NCBI GenBank assembly: GCA_037074615.1
Contig: CM073549.1
Span: 3,539,001-3,603,000 of the forward strand
Direction: 5' to 3'
DNA: 64,000 nt
Origin: Leucaena leucocephala
Taxonomy: Eukaryota; Streptophyta; Magnoliopsida; Fabales; Fabaceae
Below are positions 11,331 through 20,556 of this stretch, piece after piece. Under the pieces are notes generated by a model. That model made no database searches. It was not told the origin of the DNA and saw only the letters and a list, made by a program, of their open reading frames with translations. The translations under genes were made by a program, and so were the position numbers. Numbering within the stretch: the first letter of the stretch is position 1; the number at the start of each line of letters is the position of its first letter.

Positions 11331-12540
11331 TCTGAGTTGAGAGCGAGCACTATCTAGTTTTCTCTGCTCACTCTATGAGGGTTTCCCATTGGTCAAAGTT
11401 GCATCCTTGATTGCCAAATCACCAGTTAAAGAACATGTTTTCATCTAATTGTGTTCTCTGATTGATAGATCTTTCAGTTAAAATTTTAATTATTTCTCAA
11501 ATCAACTAAACTAGCTAATAATGAGAGGTATTTATAAGTTTTCTGTTACATCTCATATGTTGCATACTTATATATATATTATAATCTGAATAAATTAGAT
11601 TATGTATTAGATATTTGTATTCCAACAATACTTCCTTGGTCAAACAGTCTCAAATTCAATTCGTTCTTTTGCAAAAATAGAGCAACAAAAATCTAGTTGA
11701 AATATCAAAACCCAGAGCAATACCAAGTGTGCTACCCCAATTTTATACATCATTAAGCAACTTACTTCCTCTTTATTTCAATTTATTTTGAAAAATCAAG
11801 GTCATATAACTAAAACCTCAAGTCTATATTTTTGAAAATTTTCATCTCCAAACAGAGAAACCCGTGCAGCAACAAAAACCTATCTTTTAAACTATATTTT
11901 AAGTCCGGAACCTCCAATCTTAACTTCTCTTTACTCAATCTACACTTTGCCTTTTTAGCTTTGATTTTTCTTTGTTTGGTTGGACCCAACACTAAAATCA
12001 GAGATCGAACAAGACAAAGATGAGATACAACAGGAGATCTCCCTTCCTTTCTATCACCTTCTCCGGCGAGCTCGGTTGTAGAACCAAACAGAAGAAAAGA
12101 AAAAAAAAACTAAGCAGAGCTTCCCTGAACAGAGGCATCCCGAGCTATAAACGGAGAAGAAGAACGACGGACGCGCGACGGTAGCACGGGCTGGCTGGAT
12201 AACAAAAAAGGAGGGGGAAGAGCTTCCCAGCAGGACGAGATCTTAGCGACGAGGAAGACCACAGCGATGAACGACGACACGGTCACCGGTGACAACAGCA
12301 CAGACGACGGAGGGTGACGGAGTCACGGCAGCAGTGGGTCCCAGGTGAAGAATCGCGAAGCTTCTCTATTCTCTCTCGTTGCGCCGACGGGATTGGGAAA
12401 GGAGGAGTGTGCTGGTATGAAAATTGACAGAGGGGTATTTTGGTCATTTTAGGCGATGGCTAAGAGAGAAAAATGAAATTCCTACATGACGTTGAACTCC
12501 ATTGTCTCCAAACCATTTAATCATCAACTTTTCTATCATA
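11331..12540. other. Unexplained segment with a GC-rich core at about 12030-12420
   Basis: The core is strikingly GC-rich and purine-rich against an AT-rich background, with CCGGCGAGCTCGG, GACGGACGCGCGACGG and GTCACCGGTGAC. Frames are short (at most about 63 codons, on either strand) and show no known domain. Composition resembles the regulatory or untranslated part of a retroelement or a gene leader, but I found no flanking direct repeats, primer-binding site or polypurine tract. Confidence 0.3.
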
Positions 12541-13932
12541 ACATTACAAGAAATAATATATATTATTAAAATAATATTTTTTTTTAAGGTCATTATAACT
12601 TGACTTCAAGAATATAATTTAAGGTCCCAATCAATATGTTGAATCCAATTGATACTATTGATTATATTTTATTATTAAGTGTCTAATTTATATAATGATT
12701 AAGTGGAAGGATAATTTTTCACCCAACACATATCTAATTCATATATACTCAATAGAATCTCTCAGAAACTGATCGTGCTAGCTCTCTCTCTTTCTCTCTC
12801 TCTATATTTCATAACATTTTTTAGGATATTTAATTATATGTATAGAACCATCAAGCAATATAATGTCCTATATATATATTATTTGATAGATTTAATTAAT
12901 CATATTATACCTTTTATCAATAGGTATTAGTTCTCATGGAAGATACTATTTACTTAAATATGATATTTGAAATTCGAGTTTATGTGAGGATAAAAAAATA
13001 CGTTTAATTAAAAACAAGTTATTGTAAATAGAGTATAACTTATAAAAAGATCATAATTTTGGAGTTTGAGATTTAGTTAGTTGAGAAATGAAGCCCATAA
13101 TAACGCAATAGGTACTGCAGATGATGTGCATATATTATTATCTAATTTTTGGATAATCAACCTTGACACTTAATCATTATGTCATTATTAACCGATTTTC
13201 ACTCACAAATTAAATAGAATATTACTTTAATAAGATAGAGTTCTCTAATTACATGTATAATAAACGCTCACTTGAAGAGAGGCCACTAATAAACATAGAT
13301 GATTGTATTTATTATATGGAAAATTACTATATGATCTAGTAGAAGAGAATTAATTCTTAAAAAATTTTAATGACAAGTAAAGGGTATATATAAATGACAA
13401 GTAAAGGGTATATATAAATAAAAGCATTTTAGTCATTATATATTATTTAATTATCATTAAATATTATCATCATTAATTCTGTTATGTAGGACTTGCTTCC
13501 CTTTTATTATACTTTTAGACTAAAATGCTTCGTGATGCTGATACATGCTTCCTGACCAGTGATCACATAAAAGCAATGGTCAAAATTTAAATTAATAAAA
13601 AGAAGCCAAAGCCAAAGCCAACTTTTTTTGCCTCCACAAATAGATGGCTAAGGTGGTTTCAGATTCTATCTATTCAGTCTACACAGGTTCAATTTTTTTT
13701 TTTAATAAAAGGTTTTTAATTTTTTTTTCTGTTTAAGATTCCATTCCATCATTTCATGAAAGGATCAAATCACTCCAGGAGAAAAATGTACGAAATAAAC
13801 AACTTTGATCTTCAAAATTAAAATTACATGAAGATTTTGGAATCCAAAGTCCAATAAGTAGCATTGTTACAGCAACCTAAGAAATAATAATTTTTTTCTT
13901 AGAAGAAATAATAGAATTATTGTGCACTCACT
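12541..13932. other. AT-rich intergenic DNA with small tandem duplications
   Basis: There is a tandem duplication of a 25-bp unit containing GACAAGTAAAGGGTATATAT at about 13370-13420 and a CT-rich run near 12780-12805. No gene was recognised. Confidence 0.5.
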
Positions 13933-13948
13933 TGCTTATTTTGTTTTT

Positions 13949-14131
13949 TTTGTTGCCCACTCGATTCATCAGAGTTTTACTCCGACTATATCCGGATTTG
14001 ACTCGCATCTCAGACCTAGTTATGGTAGGTGAGTCTGCTAACAGGAATTTTCTGCATACGCTAAGACTCAAACTCGAGATCTTGATTAAGCGATACTGAG
14101 CCGCTTACCACTTGGACTAAGCCCCGTTGAT
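13949..14131 (-). mobile_element. tRNA-derived SINE, copy 1
   Basis: Read on the minus strand, it begins near TTAGTCCAAGTGGTAAGCGG (A-box-like), continues with a B-box-like GAGTTTGAGTCTTAG, and ends in GGGCAACAAAAAAAA. It is flanked by near-identical 16-bp duplications (13933-13948 and 14132-14147; TGYTTATTTTGTTTTT). Copies of the same family form the array at 43636-44362. Confidence 0.8.
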
Positions 14132-15057
14132 TGTTTATTTTGTTTTTACTTAGCAAAAAGGAGAAAACTGACTGAATGGGCCTTATATTTATGTAGTGCG
14201 TTCTGCACCCCGATTACGTTGAACCATGAGAGCCCAGTTCTATTTAATTACATTTTTAACATACATTTTAAGCCCAATCTTAATCTTAAATATTATATAA
14301 AAAAATTGGTAAAAAAACTAATCATAATAATTTCTTATATTTTTGGACCAAATGTTTATAGAATTTAATAATGAGTTTTATGCACCTTCAAAGCTGGCAA
14401 CCTGAATCTAGATTTTTAAAAAATGTTGGAAAATTATTTTTATTTTATAAATGCAATTTCTAATCTAAAAATATTAAAATAAAACGAGGACCAAACAATT
14501 TTAATCTCAGCCAGTTGAATTTTAATGTAAGTATTAGGGGTGTGCATGGGTAAAAGCCCTGACCATTTTGGACTGGGCATGGGTGGGCTGGGCATGCCCA
14601 AATTTTGATGCCATGCTCATGTTGTAAAAAAAATCTGCAATAATAAACTTATAAAATAATACCATATTCATATGTCTTTAAAACTTAAATAATATCCATA
14701 ATTCACTGAGAATAAAGCAACAAAAATATAATAATTAAATTCTTGAAATACATTGCATGTAAAAAAAGCCTTGAAGTCTAAGTAATTTGCAATTGTAACT
14801 TTGCATCAATCTCCCTAATGTTGACAAATATTAAGCATTTGAAAAAAATAAAATAAACAATTATAATTTGTAATGTAATCATATGATGATTAACAAAGTT
14901 AAAAAAAGAAAAAATTAATATAGTTATAAATATTAAAAGATACAACTTATCTACTTAACTACTCATATTTTTAAAATAACCTTCTAGTCACCAGTAACTA
15001 TCATATTCCCCCTTCTAAGTGTAGCATTTAGGGAAAAAAGTAAAAAAAATAAAAGAA

Positions 15058-18000
15058 GTGGTACCTGATAGGTGTTTTCTCTGTGGTAAAAAAGGACATT
15101 TTGCTAAAGCTTGTCCTAGGAAAAAAAGAAAAAGAGAAATCAGGATGCTACAATCCTTCCAGCATGCATTACCTATTGCAAAACATGAAGATATAGAATC
15201 CATCTATGAAGAACAATCTAAAGAAGATCATGATACTGAATATGTTCTTCATCTCGCTGAATCTGAAGAAGATGATTATGAGGACTCCTATCCTCATAGA
15301 TCTATCTCTTTCCTCAACTCATGGAATTCTATTTCCCGACTGATCAAGCATTCAGATCCTCCTGAATTAGAAGCTCTTTCTCAAATTGATCAGACTCCTC
15401 GACCTCTCATTGAAGCAAAGATCCTCTTGTCCAAATATGATAAACCAGTCAAAGCTATTGCTATGATAGATACTGGATCTTGTGCAACTATCATTAAGCC
15501 CCATATCCTTCCTGAAGATATGTGGGTATCTTTTAATCAACCGTTCTTGACAGTTAACCAGGAGCCTTTCCACATCAAGCTAATCTCTAGGAAGAAGATA
15601 GGAATTCAACTATTCCCTGGCTGCATTGCATGGGTAAAAGTTTTTGGCAGCTATCTTCCTGAAAAAGATATCTTACTTGGGTTTGACACTCTCTACAAAA
15701 TGACTGGAATCTCTGTTTCCACACAAGGGATAAGATTCAAAAAGTTTTTCAGTCCATATGTTTCAACACCCAGTATTCTTGAGATTAAGCAAGCTCCTCC
15801 AGGATATGAATCTATCAGAGACAGACTTCTTAGTCTTTGTTCTGATAGCCATGCTGAATTTCATCATCCTGCTCCTCTTTGGAAAAATCAAAGCTTTTAT
15901 GTCAAATTGCCTTTTAAGAAGAATGAAGATATCAACCCTACAAAGGCAACACATTCAGGAATGAATCCTGATGATCTGATCTTAGCCAGACAAGAATGTG
16001 CTTCTCTGTTAGCACAAGGACTTATTGAACCAACTCAGTCAAACTGGGCATGTCAAGCTTTCTATGTGGAGAAACGATCAGAACAATTAAGGGGAAAAAA
16101 GAGGTTGGTGATTGATTATAAGCCTCTTAACTTGTTTTTACAAGATGATAAGTTTCCCTTGCCAAAGCTGAATTCATTGATAACCAGACTTGCTACTGCA
16201 AAGATATTTTCAAAGTTTGATTTAAAAGCAGGTTTCTGGCAGATTGGCATTCATCCTGATGAACGCTATAAAACAGCTTTTTGCATACCAGATGCTCAAT
16301 ATCAATGGACTGTTATTCCTTTTGGACTTAAGGTTGCACCTTCCTTATTCCAAAAAGCCATGATAAAGATATTTGAGCCCATCTTGCATTCAACGCTCAT
16401 CTATATTGATGATATCCTTCTTTACTCTGAAGATGAAGAAAGTCACCAGAAGCTATTAACCCAATTCGCTGAAATTGTTGAAACCCATGGAGTTATGCTA
16501 TCCTCCAAAAAGGGTTATATAGCCCAGGCCCAAATTGAATTTCTCGGAATGAGTTTTCATAATGGATTCTTCCAGCCTGGATCACATCTAGCCCAAGAAC
16601 TGCTCAATTTTCCAGACGACAACTTGTCGGTAAAACAGATTCAACAGTTTCTTGGCATCATCAATTATCTCCGTGACTTTATTCCAAAGGTGACACATCA
16701 CACCAGTCAGCTATCAGCTTTATTGAAAAAGAATCCTCAGCCTTGGGGACACTCACAGACTGAAGCTGTCAAAGCATTAAAGAAAATAGCACAGACCCCA
16801 CCTCCGTTGAAAATTCCAGGAAAAGGACAACGCATTCTGCAGACAGATGCTAGTGACCTTTATTGGGGTGCTATCCTTCTTGAAGAAGTTGAGGGAAAAA
16901 GACACTACTGTGCTCATGCCAGTGGTAAATTCAAAGAATCTGAGCAACACTATCATTCCTCCTACAAGGAGTTACTAGCGGTAAAAAAGGGAATTGAGAA
17001 ATTCAGTTTTCATCTCAGCCCTTATGAATTTATTGTTGAAATGGATAATACCGCTTTTCCATCCATGCTGGATACTAAACAGAAAGTCTTACCCAATCCT
17101 CAATTGCTCAGATGGAAAGAATGGTTTTCACGGTATAAATTCCAGGTGAAACACATCAAAGGCCATCAAAATATTCTTGCTGATCTTCTCTCCAGACCCA
17201 AGAATACTCAGCTCCTCACTCCTTTTGGCCCAAGACAGATTCTCATGATGAATCGTCTTCCTCTTCCTAAACCATGTTCTTCCTATCCTTTACAATTCCC
17301 TCCAGGAGAAATACCTACCACAGTGGAACATGTACAGCTCTTAGCCAAAAGAAATCTTTTCTATTGGCTTCATCTCCTCCTAAAAGACCATCCAATTACA
17401 CCGACTATTGATCTATTCAATATAGATCAACCTTATCTAACCATTTCTTTTATTGCAGGTTCTATCCCTGAAGAATTGAAGTGGTATCTATGGTCTCTTA
17501 CAGTATTGTATGTAGCTGTCATTGCTATCTCACCTATGTCAGTATTTCACTATCTTTGTGATAGTAAGAATCAAGGGTCTAATCTCTGGACTACTCTGCA
17601 ATGGTTTTCACCTCTTCCTGTATGGCGATCTCAACTCAGGAAAATCATTGAACAGCATAATCTCTGGCAGGTCCCAGAATCTCAACAATCCAAGTTCCAG
17701 TGCTTCTTTGCACTACATAGACCGTATAGCATGGATCATCAGGGAAAATTATATACGCTTAATCAAGCTTATCTATGGCAGACTCAAACCAACTGGCCAA
17801 GATATGAGAGAATCTTCTTCTCCAATCTAAAGCTATTTGTCTGCAATATGAATAATTACCCTGACAACAAAAATAATCTCACATGTACTTCACTTGGTCC
17901 CATCCATAATGAACCCTTCATTAATACGGACTTATCAAAATGGTACCGTAGACCTCGTGAACAAATGTTTGATCCAGCTACCATTGATTACTTGGATAAG

Positions 18001-18273
18001 AAAAAGCAGAAACAGCCAACAGAATTGGCACTCATGCCTGGTTCCTCCTCCTCAGCATCTGATATGACATTGGATTCCTCACCAGCATTGGATTCCACTA
18101 TCTCACTCTCACAAGATGCCAGTCCTTGGCAGGACTCTCAGGACCCATGGGGAGGGCCCCTCTCTGCTAACTTTGAAGCTGCTTTATTCCAACCATCAGA
18201 CCCGTATCTCGGCTTTGATCCTGACTACAGTAACATGGACCCAGATGATGATCATGAGCCTATATACGACTGA
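15058..18273 (+). CDS. Caulimovirid polyprotein: zinc knuckle, aspartic protease, reverse transcriptase, RNase H
   Basis: The open frame is 1,071 codons. It is open back to 15025, in transposon DNA, and has no ATG at its beginning (position 15058 is GTG), so it is a 5'-truncated viral frame. Visible in order are a CCHC zinc knuckle (CFLCGKKGHFAKAC, about residues 6-19), an acidic stretch at about 65-80, a retropepsin motif IDTGS at about 137-141, the reverse transcriptase catalytic YIDD at 449-452, and RNase H with LQTDASD (Asp 597) and a GHQN..DLLSR end at about 702-713. About 355 residues follow that I cannot assign. By family knowledge the protein processes itself and copies pregenomic RNA into DNA. 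No stop or frameshift is seen, unusual for an old endogenous copy. Confidence 0.88.
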   Translation: MVPDRCFLCGKKGHFAKACPRKKRKREIRMLQSFQHALPIAKHEDIESIYEEQSKEDHDTEYVLHLAESEEDDYEDSYPHRSISFLNSWNSISRLIKHSDPPELEALSQIDQTPRPLIEAKILLSKYDKPVKAIAMIDTGSCATIIKPHILPEDMWVSFNQPFLTVNQEPFHIKLISRKKIGIQLFPGCIAWVKVFGSYLPEKDILLGFDTLYKMTGISVSTQGIRFKKFFSPYVSTPSILEIKQAPPGYESIRDRLLSLCSDSHAEFHHPAPLWKNQSFYVKLPFKKNEDINPTKATHSGMNPDDLILARQECASLLAQGLIEPTQSNWACQAFYVEKRSEQLRGKKRLVIDYKPLNLFLQDDKFPLPKLNSLITRLATAKIFSKFDLKAGFWQIGIHPDERYKTAFCIPDAQYQWTVIPFGLKVAPSLFQKAMIKIFEPILHSTLIYIDDILLYSEDEESHQKLLTQFAEIVETHGVMLSSKKGYIAQAQIEFLGMSFHNGFFQPGSHLAQELLNFPDDNLSVKQIQQFLGIINYLRDFIPKVTHHTSQLSALLKKNPQPWGHSQTEAVKALKKIAQTPPPLKIPGKGQRILQTDASDLYWGAILLEEVEGKRHYCAHASGKFKESEQHYHSSYKELLAVKKGIEKFSFHLSPYEFIVEMDNTAFPSMLDTKQKVLPNPQLLRWKEWFSRYKFQVKHIKGHQNILADLLSRPKNTQLLTPFGPRQILMMNRLPLPKPCSSYPLQFPPGEIPTTVEHVQLLAKRNLFYWLHLLLKDHPITPTIDLFNIDQPYLTISFIAGSIPEELKWYLWSLTVLYVAVIAISPMSVFHYLCDSKNQGSNLWTTLQWFSPLPVWRSQLRKIIEQHNLWQVPESQQSKFQCFFALHRPYSMDHQGKLYTLNQAYLWQTQTNWPRYERIFFSNLKLFVCNMNNYPDNKNNLTCTSLGPIHNEPFINTDLSKWYRRPREQMFDPATIDYLDKKKQKQPTELALMPGSSSSASDMTLDSSPALDSTISLSQDASPWQDSQDPWGGPLSANFEAALFQPSDPYLGFDPDYSNMDPDDDHEPIYD

Positions 18274-18993
18274 CATAAAGATAGTCACATGCTGTAGTAC
18301 TGTTTACTTTATGATTGTCTTTATCCGCTTTCGGTGTGTTTACCCTTTGTAAAAGTGATTTACTTTCCGCATGTGAGGGTTGTAATTAGTCAAAAGTGTG
18401 TCTGCCAACTAATGGCAATAATGTTGTCGGAGTCACGGGTTTGTAGTCACGGGCTTGCAAAGAACTTCTATATGAATCCTTCGAACTTCTGTGAAGGATC
18501 ATAAGGAAGAAAACATTTATAATATTTTGAGGTATCTAAGAGTTATGTTTTCATTCTAAAGTTTTCTATTCTTCTGAAAGCTCTATCTTTTCTTAACTCT
18601 GTTATAAGTTTCTTCATAGATTCTATTATGCTCTACACTTGCCTCTGAAAGAGGATCCTGTGTATCAGAAAGGAATCTGACCAAGTATACTATAGGCTTA
18701 AGATTTTCAAAGATTTTCCGCAAAATTTCTCTGTGTTTTTAGTCTGGGAGTTCATGGGAACTTGATCTTGAAGGCAATGGTAAGACCTAAGGAGAGGCAG
18801 CAGTAAGTCCTTAGACAAGATCTTGGTTTCATGTTCATCTTGGACTGGATCTCAGTTGAGTTTTAAAGAAGTTTGAGGAGATCCACCCCCTATGGTATCA
18901 GAGGCATATATATTCATGTCTGTGTAGACATATATGAGAAACTTTATCAGTTTTAAGATTAGAGAAAGTGAGTAAGAAGAATTTTACAAAATC
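18274..18993 (+). promoter_or_regulatory. Caulimovirid intergenic region and leader
   Basis: This 720-bp non-coding stretch separates the RNase H ORF from the movement-protein ORF and contains the primer-binding site. In caulimovirids this region carries the pregenomic RNA promoter and polyadenylation signal. A TATA-like TTCTATATGAAT sits at about 18466-18478, downstream of a short direct repeat AGTCACGGG (at about 18431 and 18446). These assignments are by position and resemblance only. Confidence 0.5.
18893..18904 (+). other. tRNA-Met primer-binding site of the pararetrovirus
   Basis: TGGTATCAGAGG matches the plant initiator tRNA-Met primer-binding consensus TGGTATCAGAGC at 11 of 12 positions. 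It lies about 90 bases before the movement-protein ATG, where caulimovirids start minus-strand DNA synthesis and where the circular map is conventionally opened. Confidence 0.8.
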
Positions 18994-20163
18994 ATGAGTG
19001 ATACACCTTCTACTTCATCTGAACCTGTTAGACTTTCGTCTTCTTTATCCATTGATCGTATACCTTCTTCTATTCGTCGTACTCTCTCTCACAAGATAGA
19101 CAATCTTGTTGAGTTTACTCATTTACCAGAAGAAGCCCGTATCAGAGATACAGAACTACCTTTGTTAAATCCATACTCTCTCTTCCATCGTCAACGTTCT
19201 TCTACTTTCAGAAATATCCGTCACCTTATTTCTAGAACACCTCCTCCTGTAAAAGAAATTGTACAAAGTTCTCGTCTTGACCAGTGTGGTATTCCTTCCA
19301 CTTCTAGTGAACAGTATGTTACTTTAGAGCTTCCACAACCCCTTATCAATTCCTATATTGATCAGGGATATACTCACCTACATCTTGGTGCTGTCAGACT
19401 TGTGCTTACTCTACATGGCAGAAAGGGACTTCCTGTCTCTGCTAAGGTTGCTCTTCTAGATACAGCTTATAAAGAGTACCAGCATGCTCTCATAGGTGCT
19501 CTGGTTACTACTCTCAGTAATGGCAGTATTGTGCTTACCATCACACCCAACTTCAACATGAAGCTTTCAGATCTGACTCTTTCAAAAAGAATCAAAGTCC
19601 AGATCCAGATTGTTGGAGCTGCTCTTGACCCACAAGCCACTGCTGCAACTCTTCATCACCAGCTGATCTACAGAATCCAGAATCATTCCCTGGATCTTCA
19701 GTTTCCAACTGACACTCAGGACGCTTTGCTGATGTTTACAGACAATGATCATGGACCAGCCATTGTCAACATTCCTAGGCAGATTCCTAAGGAAGAATTG
19801 GCCCAGATCATTCCTCTTGAATGGATCACCAATTATGAGCGAGAATTTAATCCTGCTCCTGCAGATGTGTTTACAACTGCTCCTCCAGAGGTTGCAAAGA
19901 TGCCAGATGGCACTGTCAGGACTGTTTTCCAACGTCCAGGTATGGAAGGTTCTTATCCTTCTAGGACCATTGCAACTATTTCTCCTGCTTATATAAGTGA
20001 CCCTGAAGCAAGTGATCCACCTGTCCATACATTTTCCAAGAATGCTCGTCCTATTTATGTGTCACATGTCCATGGCCATTTTATCTGGGATATTGATCAT
20101 ACTATGTGCGAATCTGATTGTGATTGTGATGATCCTGCTTATTGGGATCTATCTGAAGATTAA
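18994..20163 (+). CDS. Caulimovirid movement protein (30K superfamily)
   Basis: This 389-codon ORF begins with ATG, 101 bases after the primer-binding site. The central part, about residues 110-230, has the alternating hydrophobic strands of 30K movement proteins and the family's conserved Asp in a VALLDTAY context (Asp at about 156). The N-terminus is Ser/Thr-rich. The C-terminus is Cys/Asp-rich (MCESDCDCDD) and ends at the junction with transposon DNA. Movement proteins modify plasmodesmata for cell-to-cell spread. The 30K assignment rests on position in the viral order and strand pattern rather than a strong motif. The ORF is intact. Confidence 0.72.
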   Translation: MSDTPSTSSEPVRLSSSLSIDRIPSSIRRTLSHKIDNLVEFTHLPEEARIRDTELPLLNPYSLFHRQRSSTFRNIRHLISRTPPPVKEIVQSSRLDQCGIPSTSSEQYVTLELPQPLINSYIDQGYTHLHLGAVRLVLTLHGRKGLPVSAKVALLDTAYKEYQHALIGALVTTLSNGSIVLTITPNFNMKLSDLTLSKRIKVQIQIVGAALDPQATAATLHHQLIYRIQNHSLDLQFPTDTQDALLMFTDNDHGPAIVNIPRQIPKEELAQIIPLEWITNYEREFNPAPADVFTTAPPEVAKMPDGTVRTVFQRPGMEGSYPSRTIATISPAYISDPEASDPPVHTFSKNARPIYVSHVHGHFIWDIDHTMCESDCDCDDPAYWDLSED

Positions 20164-20456
20164 ATGCAAAGATAAGGATAAGTGCCCAGCCTGAAAAAAG
20201 TATGGGTTGAATTTTGTAGCCCGATGCCCAGCCCAACCCTATATTTATCGGGCTAGGCAGGGCTATTTTAGTGCGGATTGGGCTGGGCATATCGGGCTAT
20301 GGGCTTTATACACAGCCCTAGTAAGTATAATAGTATTTTTTAGATTAGAAAAGTGTACACAATTAAAATCTCGACCAAAGGAGTAATATTTAAAAAAGTG
20401 TTTACAAATTACATTTATTTTATTTTATTTTCCAATCTATATTCATATCTGCTCAG

Positions 20457-20556
20457 AAATCACATCCGCGAGCACGCGCGAAATCGGAAGGAGAAGCTTG
20501 AGCGGTGGATTGATGTGATCCGTAGTGAGGACATAAGCTCCGACACGTCCACCGGC
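20457..20556 (+). other. Exon-like GC-richer fragment of unknown origin
   Basis: After an acceptor-like TATCTGCTCAG there is about 100 bp of coding-looking sequence in an AT-rich setting. It reads in one frame as a charged stretch (NHIREHARNRKEKLERWID and onward through a Ser/Asp-rich stretch) and runs into TNL exon 4 homology at about 20557. I do not recognise the parent gene. It may be a fragment captured by a transposon or exposed by rearrangement. Confidence 0.35.

Larger units (their letters stand above)
15055..20163 (+). mobile_element. Endogenous caulimovirid segment, circularly permuted and incomplete
   Basis: The order is: end of capsid-like region with zinc knuckle, protease, reverse transcriptase, RNase H, C-terminal extension, intergenic region with primer-binding site, movement protein. 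On a circular caulimovirid map this is one contiguous arc that crosses the primer-binding site and leaves out most of the capsid region. There are no LTRs and no integrase domain, which distinguishes it from Ty3-like retrotransposons. Its left edge falls in a lysine-rich stretch just before the zinc knuckle, and its right edge falls at the movement-protein stop codon. Both ORFs are uninterrupted. Confidence 0.8.
14535..20320 (+). mobile_element. hAT-like transposon carrying an endogenous pararetrovirus segment
   Basis: The element is 5,786 bp. Its ends are TAGGGGTGTGCAT on the left and, on the complementary strand of the right end, TAGGGCTGTGTAT, an imperfect inverted repeat matching 11 of 13. 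Exactly flanking are two copies of GTAAGTAT (14527-14534 and 20321-20328), a perfect 8-bp target-site duplication typical of hAT. The left arm (14535-15054) and right arm (20164-20320) both match, in reverse, the 746-bp element at 1265-2010. The about 5.1 kb between the arms is viral. No hAT transposase is present, so the element would depend on one elsewhere. Confidence 0.82.

Noticed and set aside
12541..12600. CATTACAAGAAAT as a second CACTA terminus
   Set aside because: It differs from the CACTA consensus at the key third position, and no subterminal repeats or partner end are near.
15367..17830. Short frames on both strands inside the viral polymerase ORF
   Set aside because: They overlap a long, motif-bearing frame and have no features of their own.
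15025..20163. LTR retrotransposon of the Ty3 type as an explanation for the polymerase ORF
   Set aside because: There are no LTRs and no integrase after RNase H. A movement-protein ORF follows a tRNA-Met primer site, which fits Caulimoviridae instead.
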